A DNA stretch of 64,000 nucleotides, taken from contig JAJPKJ010000016.1 in NCBI GenBank assembly GCA_021323755.1, positions 1-64,000 on the forward strand. Direction: 5' to 3'. The position numbers and the translations under genes are program-made. Shown one piece after another: positions 54,190 through 63,543 of this stretch; the stretch's first letter is position 1; every line of letters starts with the position of its first letter. Below the pieces are notes generated by a model. The model did not search any database, was not told the origin of the DNA, and saw nothing but the letters and a program-made list of their open reading frames with translations. The stretch is from Chitinophagales bacterium (GTDB lineage Bacteria > Bacteroidota > Bacteroidia > Chitinophagales > Chitinophagaceae).

Positions 54190-55455
54190 TTAATTATTCA
54201 AAAATACTTTCTCTCCGTTAACAATACCAATTACTTTTCCCTGTAATTGTTTATTGATAAAAGGAGTATTTTTTGATTTGGAACGAATGTTTTCTTCTTT
54301 TAAAATAAAAGGTCCGGCAGGATCAAACAATGTGATGCGCGATTTACTTCCTGCCGAGATCGAAAATTGATCAAGTCCAAAGATCTTTCTTGGATTATTG
54401 CTCAGTAAAGAAATGATCTTTTCTTCTTTCATTTGCGGAAAAATTGTTTTGATCACTGAATACGATGTTTCCAAGCCCGTCATGCCAAATTTTGCATATT
54501 CGAACTCTAATATCTTACTGTCATATTCATGCGGCAAATGATGAGACGCGATACAGTCAATAGTTCCATCAATAACAGCATTTTTCAATTCACTGATGCC
54601 TGTTTTTGTGCGCAACGGAGGATATACTTTTAGGTTAGTATCATAGTCGAGTAGGTCTTCATCGCAAAAAAATAAATGATAAGGAGTGATTGAGCAGGTT
54701 ACATTCAAACCCTTGTCCTTGGCACGTTTGATGTGCTCCAGCGATCTTGCAGAAGTGATGCCGGTAAAATGGATTTTCGATTCGGTATATTCCGTGAGTT
54801 TAATGTCCCGTTCAATGATCAGTTCTTCTGCGATTATGGGTTTGCCAGGCAATCCAAGTTTTGTCGAAATGATCCCTTCATTGATCAAACCACTGGCGCC
54901 AACGCTTTTGTCGTCAGGAATTTGAATGATCACCCCATCAAAAGCTTTTATGTATTGCAAAGCTTTCAATAATAATCCAGCAGATTGTACCGGGTTCATC
55001 CCATCACTAAATGCAATGGCTCCGCTGTTTTGCATGTCGTACATTTCAGCGAGTTCTTTTCCGTCTATATTTTTTGTTATGGCGCCGATCGGGAAAATAT
55101 TTGCCGGCAACGTTTTTGATTTTTGAATGATGTATTCGATCTGAGATTTGGTATCGATGGCCGGTTTAGTATTTGGAATAACGAATACATCTGTGTATCC
55201 GCCCGCCGCTGCCGCATTAGCGCCGCTTATCAAAGACTCTTTGTATTCATAACCCGGATCACAGAAGTTGGAAAAAATATCTAGCCAGCCAATAGAAATA
55301 TGGAGATTTTTATGTTCGATATCAATATCGGCGTTGTCATTAAGCGAAGACTGAATTTTTTTAATAATGCCATCCTCAATTAAAATATCATTTATAGTTC
55401 CGTGATGTGGAGATTGCAGGTCAATAATGTGGGCCTGATGAATAAGAATCTTCAT
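54190..55455 (-). CDS. Dihydroorotase homologue lacking metal ligands (PyrC'-like)
   Basis: 421 residues from the ATG at 55455. It has the amidohydrolase fold of class I dihydroorotase, but the metal motif D-x-H-x-H is DIFSNFCDPG, with Phe61 and Asn63 in place of the two His. The later ligand position in the IIQIPDD stretch is not His, the HVST-type His is Gly (FTGITSA, 232), and the catalytic Asp of TDHAPH is His (SHHLPH, 305). PPLR and PYHL are kept. The upstream ATGs (55482, 55527) are weaker. Non-catalytic dihydroorotases are known to hold aspartate carbamoyltransferase together; that role is inferred. Confidence 0.85.
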   Translation of the reverse strand: MKILIHQAHIIDLQSPHHGTINDILIEDGIIKKIQSSLNDNADIDIEHKNLHISIGWLDIFSNFCDPGYEYKESLISGANAAAAGGYTDVFVIPNTKPAIDTKSQIEYIIQKSKTLPANIFPIGAITKNIDGKELAEMYDMQNSGAIAFSDGMNPVQSAGLLLKALQYIKAFDGVIIQIPDDKSVGASGLINEGIISTKLGLPGKPIIAEELIIERDIKLTEYTESKIHFTGITSARSLEHIKRAKDKGLNVTCSITPYHLFFCDEDLLDYDTNLKVYPPLRTKTGISELKNAVIDGTIDCIASHHLPHEYDSKILEFEYAKFGMTGLETSYSVIKTIFPQMKEEKIISLLSNNPRKIFGLDQFSISAGSKSRITLFDPAGPFILKEENIRSKSKNTPFINKQLQGKVIGIVNGEKVFLNN

Positions 55456-55591
55456 TGAAGCAAGAGTTGCGCGAAGATACATTATGTTAGGTGATTTCTT
55501 GCAATTGAAATTTTCTGCCTTAACCAAGGCTATTTCAGGGAGTAGCTTTGAAACTTTGTAGTATATTCGCAGCCCTTACCGGATTTAAATT

Positions 55592-55668
55592 CGGGACGTA
55601 GCGCAGCCCGGTAGCGCACTAGCATGGGGTGCTAGGGGTCGCAAGTTCGAATCTTGTCGTCCCGACCA
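55592..55668 (+). tRNA. tRNA-Pro (anticodon GGG)
   Basis: Acceptor CGGGACG (55592-55598) pairs with CGTCCCG (55658-55664), followed by encoded ACCA. Anticodon stem CTAGC/GCTAG encloses ATGGGGT with anticodon GGG at 55626-55628. T-loop TTCGAAT is present. Close in layout to E. coli proL. Confidence 0.95.
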
Positions 55669-55690
55669 AGAAGCAAATCAATTGAAATTG

Positions 55691-55731
55691 AATGCCTGTA
55701 AAACATAGTGTTTGCGGGCATTTTAGTTTTT
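55691..55731 (+). terminator. Intrinsic terminator of tRNA-Pro
   Basis: AATGCC (55691-55696) pairs with GGCATT (55717-55722), continuing through TG/CG and AAACA (55701-55705) with TGTTT (55709-55713), one bulge and G-U pairs; TTTTAGTTTTT follows. Confidence 0.7.
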
Positions 55732-55869
55732 AAGCCAATATGTATCATTATTTCCTCATTTCGCAGCCTGAATTCCAAATATGTGAATGATGTAATATCT
55801 ATTTGATTTTATGTAACATTTTGACTCAGAAGAGACTGACCTTTGGCATTAGTTTAAATACACGTGCTA

Positions 55870-56259
55870 ATGAAAAATGATAAAAGTAGTTCGGGAAATT
55901 TGGTTATTAAAGGCAATCAGAAAATTGATGGAGAATTAGAAAAATCAGAAGTACATATCGTTGTTGAAATCATTGAATATGTTCCCCATGCCGTACTCAG
56001 CAAAACCATCTTAAAAAAATCAACTGGAAATATTACGGTTTCTTCATTTGCTTTGGGAGAAGAATTAGCAGAAAAAACATCTCCCTTTGATAATTATATT
56101 CAAATCATTGACGGAAGCGCCGAAGTGATCATTGATGAAAAAAAACACAGGCTGGAATTGGGAATGGGAATAATAATACCGGCGCATGCACCGCATTGTT
56201 TCAATGCCAATGAACAGTTCAAAATGATCTCCACGATCATAAAAAGTGGATATGAATGA
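55870..56259 (+). CDS. Cupin-domain protein
   Basis: 129 residues from the ATG at 55870. The cupin barrel shows LGEELAEKTSPFDNYIQIIDGSAEV-type strand order and GMGIIIPAHAPHCFNA, with His in PHCF. Metal ligands of the first motif are only partly evident (the usual H-x-H is not clear), so binding is uncertain. Small cupins of this sort often bind oxidised small molecules. A weak promoter match (TAGTTTAA) precedes it. Confidence 0.82.
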   Translation: MKNDKSSSGNLVIKGNQKIDGELEKSEVHIVVEIIEYVPHAVLSKTILKKSTGNITVSSFALGEELAEKTSPFDNYIQIIDGSAEVIIDEKKHRLELGMGIIIPAHAPHCFNANEQFKMISTIIKSGYE

Positions 56260-56320
56260 TTATTCTCAGTGGTTGAATTATTTTTTGGTAACCTTTCATT
56301 GATAAAGAATAGCTCATGCT

Positions 56321-57838
56321 TTAAAGGCAGGCGCCAATTCCTTTTTCAGAAATTGGTTTGGAAAGAAAGTCTTTTTTCCCTGTATCAATGACATATTTTT
56401 TTTTAAGGTCAATCCCACTTTTTCTTAATAAAGAGTTTTGTGGCAACTGATATTTTGTAATGCCTATCAGGTCTTTTGCTGAAGTATGCTTTGTTGAAAC
56501 CCGTTTTTGAAAGCCGGGATCAATGCTTAGTCCTACAATTTTTTTCGATCGCTTTTCAATCTTAAAATTTCCATTGATACTCCACCAGTCGTTGCCACCA
56601 TAAATGTCGCCGTCTCCCTTTGTCCCTTTTATCAAACTGTCTCCCGCCTCAAAAATATTATTGTAGAAGTAGAAATTTTTCCTGTCACTCAATTCAGAGT
56701 AACTTATCGCTGCATTTTTTTCATTATAGATGGTATTGTTATAGAAAAGACAATTATAAAACTGATTTGAATCGCGCGAGCTATTCCAAATGTGTATGCC
56801 TGCCTTTGCATCAGAAACCAATCCATCGTTCTCGCTGATATTAAATCGGAAAATATTATTGTACCATGGAGTAGCATATAAATATTGAAAAATGCAATAG
56901 CCCGCTCCTTGGTTTTGGTATGAAAAGTTATACTGAACAATAGAATTGGTAACGCCTCCATCAAGATCGAAACCACCACCATCAGCGCCGCCTTTGGAAG
57001 TTTTGTTTTTAAATGAAAGACAATGTTGAATGGTTACGCTATCTGCTTCATAAGCCCAAATGCCAACCGGACCATTCCCCATGCGCGGCATATCCCATCC
57101 ATTGTTAGTTGCCGTACAATATTCGATCATCACTGCTGTGCAATTGGCAACAACAATGCCGTTGCCACTATGATTAGTAAGATTTGTGGGGTCACCAGGA
57201 TTATTTTCTGCCCTGCAATAACCAAAATAAATTTTATGGTTGCTTTCTTTTTTTGCGTAAGGACCTTCTACTGAGATTCCGGCTGATCCGTTTTCATGCG
57301 CATATACATGCCTGTTAGTAATGTTTGATGAAGCATAGATCAATAGTCCTGATTTTTGAAATCCTGAAATATCAATATCATTAACTGAAATATCGCTGCA
57401 AGAATCAATCTTTAATCCGTCTTTTGTATTGCCTGTTTTTCGGCCAGCACCTTTGAGCATAAGGTTTTTAATGACAATGAATCTTGTTTTGTGTAATGAT
57501 AACGCTGTTTCATTCCCGGCATTTATAGTTGCTTTTCCAATTCCATAGGAACCAATAATGATAGCGGAATGAAGAGAGCCTGATTTTGAGGAATCAATAA
57601 AAATATTTCCTTTAAAAACCTCACCTCCATGAAAATAAATTCGGTCCCCGGCCTGAAACGATAATGAGTTTAGTTTATCAAGGGTCTTCAATGGATGTCG
57701 CCGGGTTCCGTTATTATGATCATTTCCCTTCCCGCTGAAATAATATTGATGAGCAGTTAAAGTATCTTGATTTTGCGAATAAGCAGAATGAACAATGGAT
57801 ATAAAAAGGAAAAAGCAGATTATTTTTTGGATGTACAT
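56321..57838 (-). CDS. Secreted parallel beta-helix protein (pectate-lyase-like fold)
   Basis: 505 residues from the ATG at 57838 with a signal peptide (MYIQKIICFFLFISIVHSAY, cleavage near YSQ). The body is a right-handed beta-helix with many short repeats: HSAIIIGSYGIGKATINAG, FIVIKNLMLKGAG, DISVNDIDISGFQKSG and NHSGNGIVVANCTAV. This fold is that of polysaccharide lyases and epimerases. No type IX sorting domain is seen at the C-terminus (it ends SEKGIGACL). Substrate unknown. The earlier ATG at 57982 is disfavoured by the signal peptide. Confidence 0.85.
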   Translation of the reverse strand: MYIQKIICFFLFISIVHSAYSQNQDTLTAHQYYFSGKGNDHNNGTRRHPLKTLDKLNSLSFQAGDRIYFHGGEVFKGNIFIDSSKSGSLHSAIIIGSYGIGKATINAGNETALSLHKTRFIVIKNLMLKGAGRKTGNTKDGLKIDSCSDISVNDIDISGFQKSGLLIYASSNITNRHVYAHENGSAGISVEGPYAKKESNHKIYFGYCRAENNPGDPTNLTNHSGNGIVVANCTAVMIEYCTATNNGWDMPRMGNGPVGIWAYEADSVTIQHCLSFKNKTSKGGADGGGFDLDGGVTNSIVQYNFSYQNQGAGYCIFQYLYATPWYNNIFRFNISENDGLVSDAKAGIHIWNSSRDSNQFYNCLFYNNTIYNEKNAAISYSELSDRKNFYFYNNIFEAGDSLIKGTKGDGDIYGGNDWWSINGNFKIEKRSKKIVGLSIDPGFQKRVSTKHTSAKDLIGITKYQLPQNSLLRKSGIDLKKKYVIDTGKKDFLSKPISEKGIGACL

Positions 57839-58176
57839 GATCGTTATTTGGAAAAACAGTTCCGGTGGTCGATTTCTTGCAAAATACAGATAAAATGAGA
57901 TGATTTTCATTGCTTCATTGCGACTTTTATTTCTAGTGAATTCATAAAATATAAAGACGCAGGATTGAAACATTACTTGCAACTAATTCAGAATGAGATC
58001 AGGAGTTTGGAATTTTAGTTTTACACAGATTGTTAATATGTTTTAACTAAATTTGTAGCTGTTCAACACAACTTTTGGCGCAATCCTTGCGTTTAGTTGT
58101 ACATAAAGTTTGCTCAGCCTTTTTAAAACTTTTGTTGTTCGTATCCTTCTCTTATTTATTATTCCATAAACTACTC
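57839..58176. other. Divergent intergenic region with porG-like promoter box
   Basis: About 338 bases between two divergent genes with no gene I can support. TAAATTTG at 58048-58055 (plus strand) fits the -7 consensus and lies 122 bases before the porG-like ATG. Confidence 0.45.
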
Positions 58177-59034
58177 ATGAAGAAACTTTTTGTTTTCGCC
58201 CTATTGATCCCTATTGGGTTGCAGGCTCAGTTTAACCTGGAAAAATTTCATCTTAATTTATTTGGTGGATTTTCAAATTATTCTGGTGATCTGCAAAGTA
58301 ATAGATTCACTCTTGACCAGTCTTATGGAGCTTTTGGAATAGGCGCTCAGTACGATCTCACCAATCATTTTTCTATACTTTCCGGTTTTAATCTGGGTAA
58401 GGTTGGGGCTGCAGACAAATTTAATAAGCCCGATTTAGTTGCCCGTAATTTGAGTTTTCAAAGCAAAATATTCGAATGGAATTTCATTGGCGAATACAAT
58501 ATTTTGGACTTGAATGAGCATCGTTTTACTCCTTATGTTTTTGCAGGATTAGCGGTCTATCATTTTAATCCTTATGCGTACGACACCCTTGGTAATAAGA
58601 CCTATTTGCGGCCGTTGAGCACCGAAGGTGAGGGGTTTACACGCAAAGAATATAGCTTGACGCAGATAGCTGTTCCGTTTGGCGTGGGCATTAAATTGCG
58701 TGTGACCAGTAATGTAGTATTAGCATACGAAATAGGGTTTAGAAAATTATTTACAGATTATCTTGATGACGTAAGCACACGATATGTTGACCAGGCTACA
58801 TTGCTTGCTGAACGAGGACCATTAGCCGTAGAAATGGCGTATCGTGGTAATGAAATAAAAAATGGCGCTCCTTATCCTGCTGCAAATAGTTTGCGCGGAA
58901 ATTCAAAATATAACGATTGGTATTATTTTTCCGGCATTAAAGTGAGCATCAGTTTCGGAGATGGTTATCTTGGTGAAGGTTCTTCCCGATCAGGTGGCGG
59001 CAGCCGCATTGATTGCCCCAAAAAGGTCTATTAA
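58177..59034 (+). CDS. DUF6089 outer-membrane barrel, PorG-like
   Basis: 285 residues from the ATG at 58177, signal peptide MKKLFVFALLIPIGLQAQ. After cleavage: FHLNLFGGFSNYSGDLQSN and GIGAQYDLTNHFSILSGFNLGKVGAAD, the early strands of the DUF6089 family that includes PorG, an outer-membrane part of the type IX secretion system. A later stretch is YTLTQIAVPFGVGIKLRV-type. Later segment TRYVDQATLLAERGPL is an extracellular or periplasmic loop. Whether it works in secretion is inferred. Confidence 0.82.
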   Translation: MKKLFVFALLIPIGLQAQFNLEKFHLNLFGGFSNYSGDLQSNRFTLDQSYGAFGIGAQYDLTNHFSILSGFNLGKVGAADKFNKPDLVARNLSFQSKIFEWNFIGEYNILDLNEHRFTPYVFAGLAVYHFNPYAYDTLGNKTYLRPLSTEGEGFTRKEYSLTQIAVPFGVGIKLRVTSNVVLAYEIGFRKLFTDYLDDVSTRYVDQATLLAERGPLAVEMAYRGNEIKNGAPYPAANSLRGNSKYNDWYYFSGIKVSISFGDGYLGEGSSRSGGGSRIDCPKKVY

Positions 59035-59065
59035 TCTTCTTTTATTTAATATTGTAGCCGTAATA

Positions 59066-59112
59066 TTTAATATTGAAAAACATTTACTCAATATTAAATG
59101 TTCAATATTAAA
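59066..59112 (+). repeat. 12-base inverted repeat before ubiD-like gene
   Basis: TTTAATATTGAA (59066-59077) and TTCAATATTAAA (59101-59112) are exact reverse complements, with a further copy CAATATTAAAT (59090-59100) between. The repeat ends eight bases before the ATG at 59121. It matches the repeat before rpsH. Confidence 0.55.
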
Positions 59113-59120
59113 TTCATTAC

Positions 59121-61034
59121 ATGAGCTATCGTAATCTCCGGGATTTCATCAACAGGTTAGAAAGCGAAGGAGAATTATTGCGCATCAAATCATATGTTGA
59201 TCCTTATTTGGAAATTGCAGAAATAACCGACAGGATTAGCAAATCATCAAATGGAGGCAAAGCATTACTTTTTGAAAATACCGGTTTTGATTTTCCTGTT
59301 TTGATGAATGCATATGGAAGTGAAAAGCGGATGTGCATGGCGCTTGGCGTTGATCAATTGAATGGTGTAGCCAAAGAAATCGAAGATCTTTTCAAATTAT
59401 TATCTTCTCCGAAAGAAGGCATTGTTGATAAATTGAAACTTCTTCCCAAACTCAGTCAGTTCGCAAGCTGGATGCCGAAAGTAAAAAGCGGCAGAGGAGA
59501 ATGCCAGGAAATTGTCCTCACAAATCCGGATATTACCAGACTTCCTGTCATCACATGTTGGCCAAAGGATGGAGGACCATTTGTGACCCTGCCGATCATT
59601 CACACCAAAGATCCCAATAACGGAATTAGAAACGTCGGCATGTATCGTATGCAGGTCTTTAATTCAACATTAACTGGGATGCACTGGCACAAACATAAAG
59701 TGAGTGCAAAACATTTCGCCGAATATAAGAAATTGAATAAACGTATGCCCGTTGCTGTTGCCTTGGGTGGCGATCCGGTTTATGCATATAGTGCAACGGC
59801 TCCATTGCCTGAAAACGTGGATGAATACATGCTTGCGGGTTTTTTGCGAAAACAAAAAGTGGAATTGGTGAAATGTATTACCCAACCTGAAATTGAAGTC
59901 CCTGCAGACGCTGATTTTATTATTGAAGGTTATGTCGATCCAAACGATGAATTGATCTGGGAAGGACCTTTCGGGGATCACACAGGTTATTATTCATTAC
60001 CCGATTGGTATCCCCGTTTTCATATTACATGTATTACTCACCGCAAGAACGCCATTTATCCTGCAACCATTGTCGGTATTCCGCCGCAGGAAGATGCGTG
60101 GCTTGGAAAAGCAACAGAACGCATTTTTCTTGCACCCATTAAAATGACCCTTGTTCCCGAAATCATTGATATGGAAATGCCGGTTGAAGGGGTGTTTCAC
60201 AATTTAGTGATCGCTCAAATTAAAAAGGATTATGCAGGACAGGCACAAAAAGTGATGAATGCCATGTGGGGCGCAGGGCAAATGATGTTCAACAAGATTT
60301 TAGTGGTTACTGATGAAAAAATAAAGATCACCGATTACCTGCAATTGGCTAAATATGTTTTTCAAAATTTAAATCCGGCAACAGATATTTATTTTTCACA
60401 GGGACCGATGGATGTTCTTGATCACAGTTGCAGCAAATTGGGATTTGGCGGAAAAATGTGCATTGATGGAACAACAAAGTTTGAAGAAGAAATAGAGGAG
60501 AAAACCGATGTCGGAGGTTGGAACGCGGATGTGGGAATTGAAAATAAATTAACAGAGACCTTTCCCGAGATCAATGAGATAAATGTTGATTTATTAAAGA
60601 ATGAAATTCCATGTCTTATTATTTCTGTCAAAAAAAATAGAATTGGCCACATTCGCGAATTGCATGACCAAATTGGAAGATATTTGTCAGGGATCAAAAT
60701 GATTTTATACATTGAACATACCATTGATCCAAATGATCTCCCTGTCGCATTATGGCGTTTTTGTAATAATCTTGATCCGAAACGCGATCATTTTTTCTTT
60801 CATCGATCGACAAACGGCGGTCATCGGTACTCCTGCATCGGTTTTGACGGAACACGCAAAACAAAGGAGTTCGATAACTTCAATCGTGATTGGCCAAATA
60901 TTATCGTTGCCGATGATGAAACCATTAATGCCGTTGATAAAAAATGGAGCGATTTGAATATCGGTAAATTCATTTCTTCGCCATCATTAAAATACAGGGA
61001 CCAGCTTTATGGCCAAGAAGCCGTTGTGGAATAA
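59121..61034 (+). CDS. UbiD-family decarboxylase
   Basis: 637 residues of the prenylated-FMN dependent UbiD family. Catalytic residues fit: Arg176 in MYRMQV, Glu269 in FIIEGYV and Glu281 in EGPFGDHTGYYS. The end (FNRDWPNIIVADDETINAVDKKW) is the usual lid region. The likely job is decarboxylation in quinone (menaquinone) synthesis, though substrate cannot be fixed from sequence and no UbiX partner is in the window. Followed by a TraB/GumN gene after 20 bases, perhaps in one transcript. Confidence 0.92.
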   Translation: MSYRNLRDFINRLESEGELLRIKSYVDPYLEIAEITDRISKSSNGGKALLFENTGFDFPVLMNAYGSEKRMCMALGVDQLNGVAKEIEDLFKLLSSPKEGIVDKLKLLPKLSQFASWMPKVKSGRGECQEIVLTNPDITRLPVITCWPKDGGPFVTLPIIHTKDPNNGIRNVGMYRMQVFNSTLTGMHWHKHKVSAKHFAEYKKLNKRMPVAVALGGDPVYAYSATAPLPENVDEYMLAGFLRKQKVELVKCITQPEIEVPADADFIIEGYVDPNDELIWEGPFGDHTGYYSLPDWYPRFHITCITHRKNAIYPATIVGIPPQEDAWLGKATERIFLAPIKMTLVPEIIDMEMPVEGVFHNLVIAQIKKDYAGQAQKVMNAMWGAGQMMFNKILVVTDEKIKITDYLQLAKYVFQNLNPATDIYFSQGPMDVLDHSCSKLGFGGKMCIDGTTKFEEEIEEKTDVGGWNADVGIENKLTETFPEINEINVDLLKNEIPCLIISVKKNRIGHIRELHDQIGRYLSGIKMILYIEHTIDPNDLPVALWRFCNNLDPKRDHFFFHRSTNGGHRYSCIGFDGTRKTKEFDNFNRDWPNIIVADDETINAVDKKWSDLNIGKFISSPSLKYRDQLYGQEAVVE

Positions 61035-61054
61035 CGTTTAAATTTTTTCTTTCC

Positions 61055-61948
61055 ATGAAAAATAAATTATTATTCACCGCTGCATTATCATCGCTGATCT
61101 TTTATTGCGCGGCGCAAAATGCACCCAGTAATCCTGCCAATCCTTTCCATACCTTATTATGGAAAATTTCGGGGAACAATTTGAATAAACCTTCTTATTT
61201 ATTTGGCACGATGCACATTTTATGTGCTGATGATGCCCAGTTGAGTGACGGATTAAAAACAGTGATCAAAGACTGTGATGAGATATATTTTGAGATTGAT
61301 GTCAGCGATATGAAAGCCATGATGAACTCTTTGAAATATCTGCGCATGAATGATGAAACAAAATTATCCGACCTGCTGAATGCAGATGATTATGCCAAAG
61401 TGAAAAATTATTTCGCCAAACATAATTCGCTTTTACCTTTTAGTATGCTCGAACGCTTCAAGCCCTTATTGATAAGCAGTATGATTGAAGAACAGGATTT
61501 AAGTTGTTCAAAAACCGACGGGATGGAAATGGAGATCCTGAAAGAGTCGCGCAATTATGCTGATAAAAAAATAAATGGTTTGGAAACAGTTGAGTTTCAG
61601 GCGCGACTTTTCGATAGTATTCCGTATCAAAAGCAAGCAAAAGATCTGGTAACCTATATTGACAGCGCTACGGAATATTCGAAAATGACGGACACATTGG
61701 TACAAGTATATAAACAACAAGATCTCAATAAAATCGATGAGTTAACACGCAAAGGCGATATCACGGTCAGCAATTATCTCGAATTATTATTATACGGGAG
61801 AAATAAAAACTGGATCAAACAAATGAAATCATTGCTACCAGAAAAGTCATTTTTATTTGCAGTTGGTGCGGCGCATCTTCCGGGGAATGAGGGTGTGATC
61901 GAATTACTTCGGAAAAATGGTTATACAGTCACTCCGGTCAAAAATTGA
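61055..61948 (+). CDS. TraB/GumN family protein
   Basis: 297 residues with a signal peptide (MKNKLLFTAALSSLIFYC, cleavage near CAAQ). The TraB/GumN motif LNKPSYLFGTMHILC (GTMH) appears early, and the second motif SFLFAVGAAHLPGNEGVIELLRKNGY at the end. These proteins are thought to be metal-dependent proteases (the GTMH and GAAH motifs hold the ligands); direct evidence here is none. Outer face of the inner membrane or periplasm. Confidence 0.9.
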   Translation: MKNKLLFTAALSSLIFYCAAQNAPSNPANPFHTLLWKISGNNLNKPSYLFGTMHILCADDAQLSDGLKTVIKDCDEIYFEIDVSDMKAMMNSLKYLRMNDETKLSDLLNADDYAKVKNYFAKHNSLLPFSMLERFKPLLISSMIEEQDLSCSKTDGMEMEILKESRNYADKKINGLETVEFQARLFDSIPYQKQAKDLVTYIDSATEYSKMTDTLVQVYKQQDLNKIDELTRKGDITVSNYLELLLYGRNKNWIKQMKSLLPEKSFLFAVGAAHLPGNEGVIELLRKNGYTVTPVKN

Positions 61949-61955
61949 TCGCCTA

Positions 61956-62372
61956 TCAAAATCTTTCTAACACACTAAAGAAAAAATCACTTTCAATTTT
62001 TTCATTATCGTCACTATCACTTCCATGAATTGCATTTTCACCAACAGATGCTGCATATAATTTTCTGATCGTACCTTCTGCCGCTTTAGCAGGATCCGTC
62101 GCGCCGATCAGGGTTCTGAAATCTGCAACAGCATTATCTTTTTCAAGAATTGCGGCTACAATGGGTCCGCTGCTCATAAAATCAACCAACTCCTGGAAGA
62201 AAGGTCTTGCTTTGTGAATGGCATAAAATTCACCCGCTTTTTCTGCCGATAATTTTGTCATCTTCAAAGCAACAATTTTAAATCCAGCCTGAATGATCTT
62301 GTCAATAATAGCTCCCGAATATCCTTTTGCAAACGCATCCGGTTTAATCATCGTGAAAGTTCTGTTGTCCAT
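61956..62372 (-). CDS. ndk: Nucleoside diphosphate kinase
   Basis: Balances NTP/dNTP pools by a phosphohistidine mechanism. 138 residues from the ATG at 62372 ([13 protein letters not shown]); an earlier GTG/ATG at 62420 would add a non-homologous stretch containing the promoter box. His116 in NAIHGSDS is the phosphorylated residue. The family layout is complete. Confidence 0.97.
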   Translation of the reverse strand: MDNRTFTMIKPDAFAKGYSGAIIDKIIQAGFKIVALKMTKLSAEKAGEFYAIHKARPFFQELVDFMSSGPIVAAILEKDNAVADFRTLIGATDPAKAAEGTIRKLYAASVGENAIHGSDSDDNEKIESDFFFSVLERF

Positions 62373-62393
62373 AAAGCCGTTTTTTTTGCCACG

Positions 62394-62401
62394 CAAAGCT
62401 A
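62394..62401 (-). promoter_or_regulatory. Probable ndk -7 box
   Basis: Minus strand TAGCTTTG, full TAnnTTTG match, about 22 bases before the ATG at 62372. It decides against the longer ndk start. Confidence 0.5.
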
Positions 62402-62426
62402 AGGTAATTAGGTTTATCATTGAAGA

Positions 62427-62482
62427 TTGATAGCGGCTAATCCGCTTTTTTTAACGATTAGCTATGAACTATGGGCTATCAA
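62427..62482 (+). repeat. Inverted repeats upstream of nrnA
   Basis: TTGATAGC (62427-62434) pairs with GCTATCAA (62475-62482). Within it AGCGG (62432-62436) pairs with CCGCT (62442-62446) and a T-run follows, resembling a terminator. The unit GCTATGAACTATGGGCTATC (62461-62480) resembles repeats in the rplN-rplX spacer. Confidence 0.5.
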
Positions 62483-62528
62483 CATTTTCTAAACTGACAT
62501 TTATTATGCACCTTTGCAGCCGTTTTTC

Positions 62529-63542
62529 ATGAAAAATATACGCGAAATATTTCCACTGCTGGGTCAACCCAAGAAAATGGTCATCGTTATGCATCTTAAA
62601 CCAGATGCAGACGCCATGGGTTCTTCGCTTGGATTATTTCATTTTCTTTCTCAGTTGGGGCATAGCGTAAATGTAATTTCTCCAACCAACTGGGCGGACT
62701 GGCTTAAATGGATGCCGGGTGCTGATTCAGTAATAGATTATGAGTATTCAACGGACAAAGCGAATAAGGTCTTGGATAATGCGGATTGGGTCTTTTGTCT
62801 TGACTTCAATACTTTTTTTCGCACACGACATATGGCGCCAAAACTAAAGAAACTGGCGGCTTTAAAAATTCTTATTGATCATCACCAGGAACCTTCCGTT
62901 GAAGATTTTGCGTATGGAATAAGCGTTACTTCAAAAAGTTCAACTGCAGAAATGGTTTATGATTTCATTGTTGATTCGGGTCATGCGGACAGGATCAATA
63001 TCGCTACCGCAGAATGTTTATACGCCGGAGTAATGACAGATACCGGTTCATTCAGGTTTCCGTCAGCAACTGCATCGGTGCATCGAATGGTCGCATTATT
63101 GAAAGATCATGGATTACAACACACAAAGATTCATGAAAATCTATTCGATAATTTTTTGGAGAACCGCTTGCGTTTTATCGGGCACGTTTTGCAAAACAGA
63201 ATGGATATTTATTATGAATACAATACAGCGCTGATTTCTATACCCTGGAAAGACCTGGTGAAATATGAAATTAAAACCGGCGACACAGAGGGATTGGTAA
63301 ATTACCCGCTAACGATTAAGGGTATAAAATTGGCAGCGTTGATTATCGATCGCGATGAAGAAATAAAATGTTCGTTTCGCAGCAAAGATGATTTTGATGT
63401 GAATACTTTCGCAAGAAAATATTTTGAAGGGGGAGGACATTTTAATGCTGCTGGTGGCAGAAGCAGCAATACGCTTGAACAAACTGTTCAGCAATTCATC
63501 CGTGCCATGAAGGAAAATGAGTCACAACTACAACAATTATAA
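62529..63542 (+). CDS. nrnA: DHH-family phosphoesterase NrnA (oligoribonuclease/pAp phosphatase)
   Basis: Degrades nanoRNA and 3'-phosphoadenosine 5'-phosphate. 337 residues from the ATG at 62529. Metal motifs: Asp26 and Asp28 in HLKPDADAMGSSLG, DFNTFFR, LIDHHQEP and MTDTGSFRF; the DHHA1 substrate motif GGGHFNAAGG is near the C-terminus. A one-mismatch -7 box (CACCTTTG, 62509-62516) precedes it. The PPIase gene follows after one base. Confidence 0.94.
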   Translation: MKNIREIFPLLGQPKKMVIVMHLKPDADAMGSSLGLFHFLSQLGHSVNVISPTNWADWLKWMPGADSVIDYEYSTDKANKVLDNADWVFCLDFNTFFRTRHMAPKLKKLAALKILIDHHQEPSVEDFAYGISVTSKSSTAEMVYDFIVDSGHADRINIATAECLYAGVMTDTGSFRFPSATASVHRMVALLKDHGLQHTKIHENLFDNFLENRLRFIGHVLQNRMDIYYEYNTALISIPWKDLVKYEIKTGDTEGLVNYPLTIKGIKLAALIIDRDEEIKCSFRSKDDFDVNTFARKYFEGGGHFNAAGGRSSNTLEQTVQQFIRAMKENESQLQQL

Positions 63543-63543
63543 A

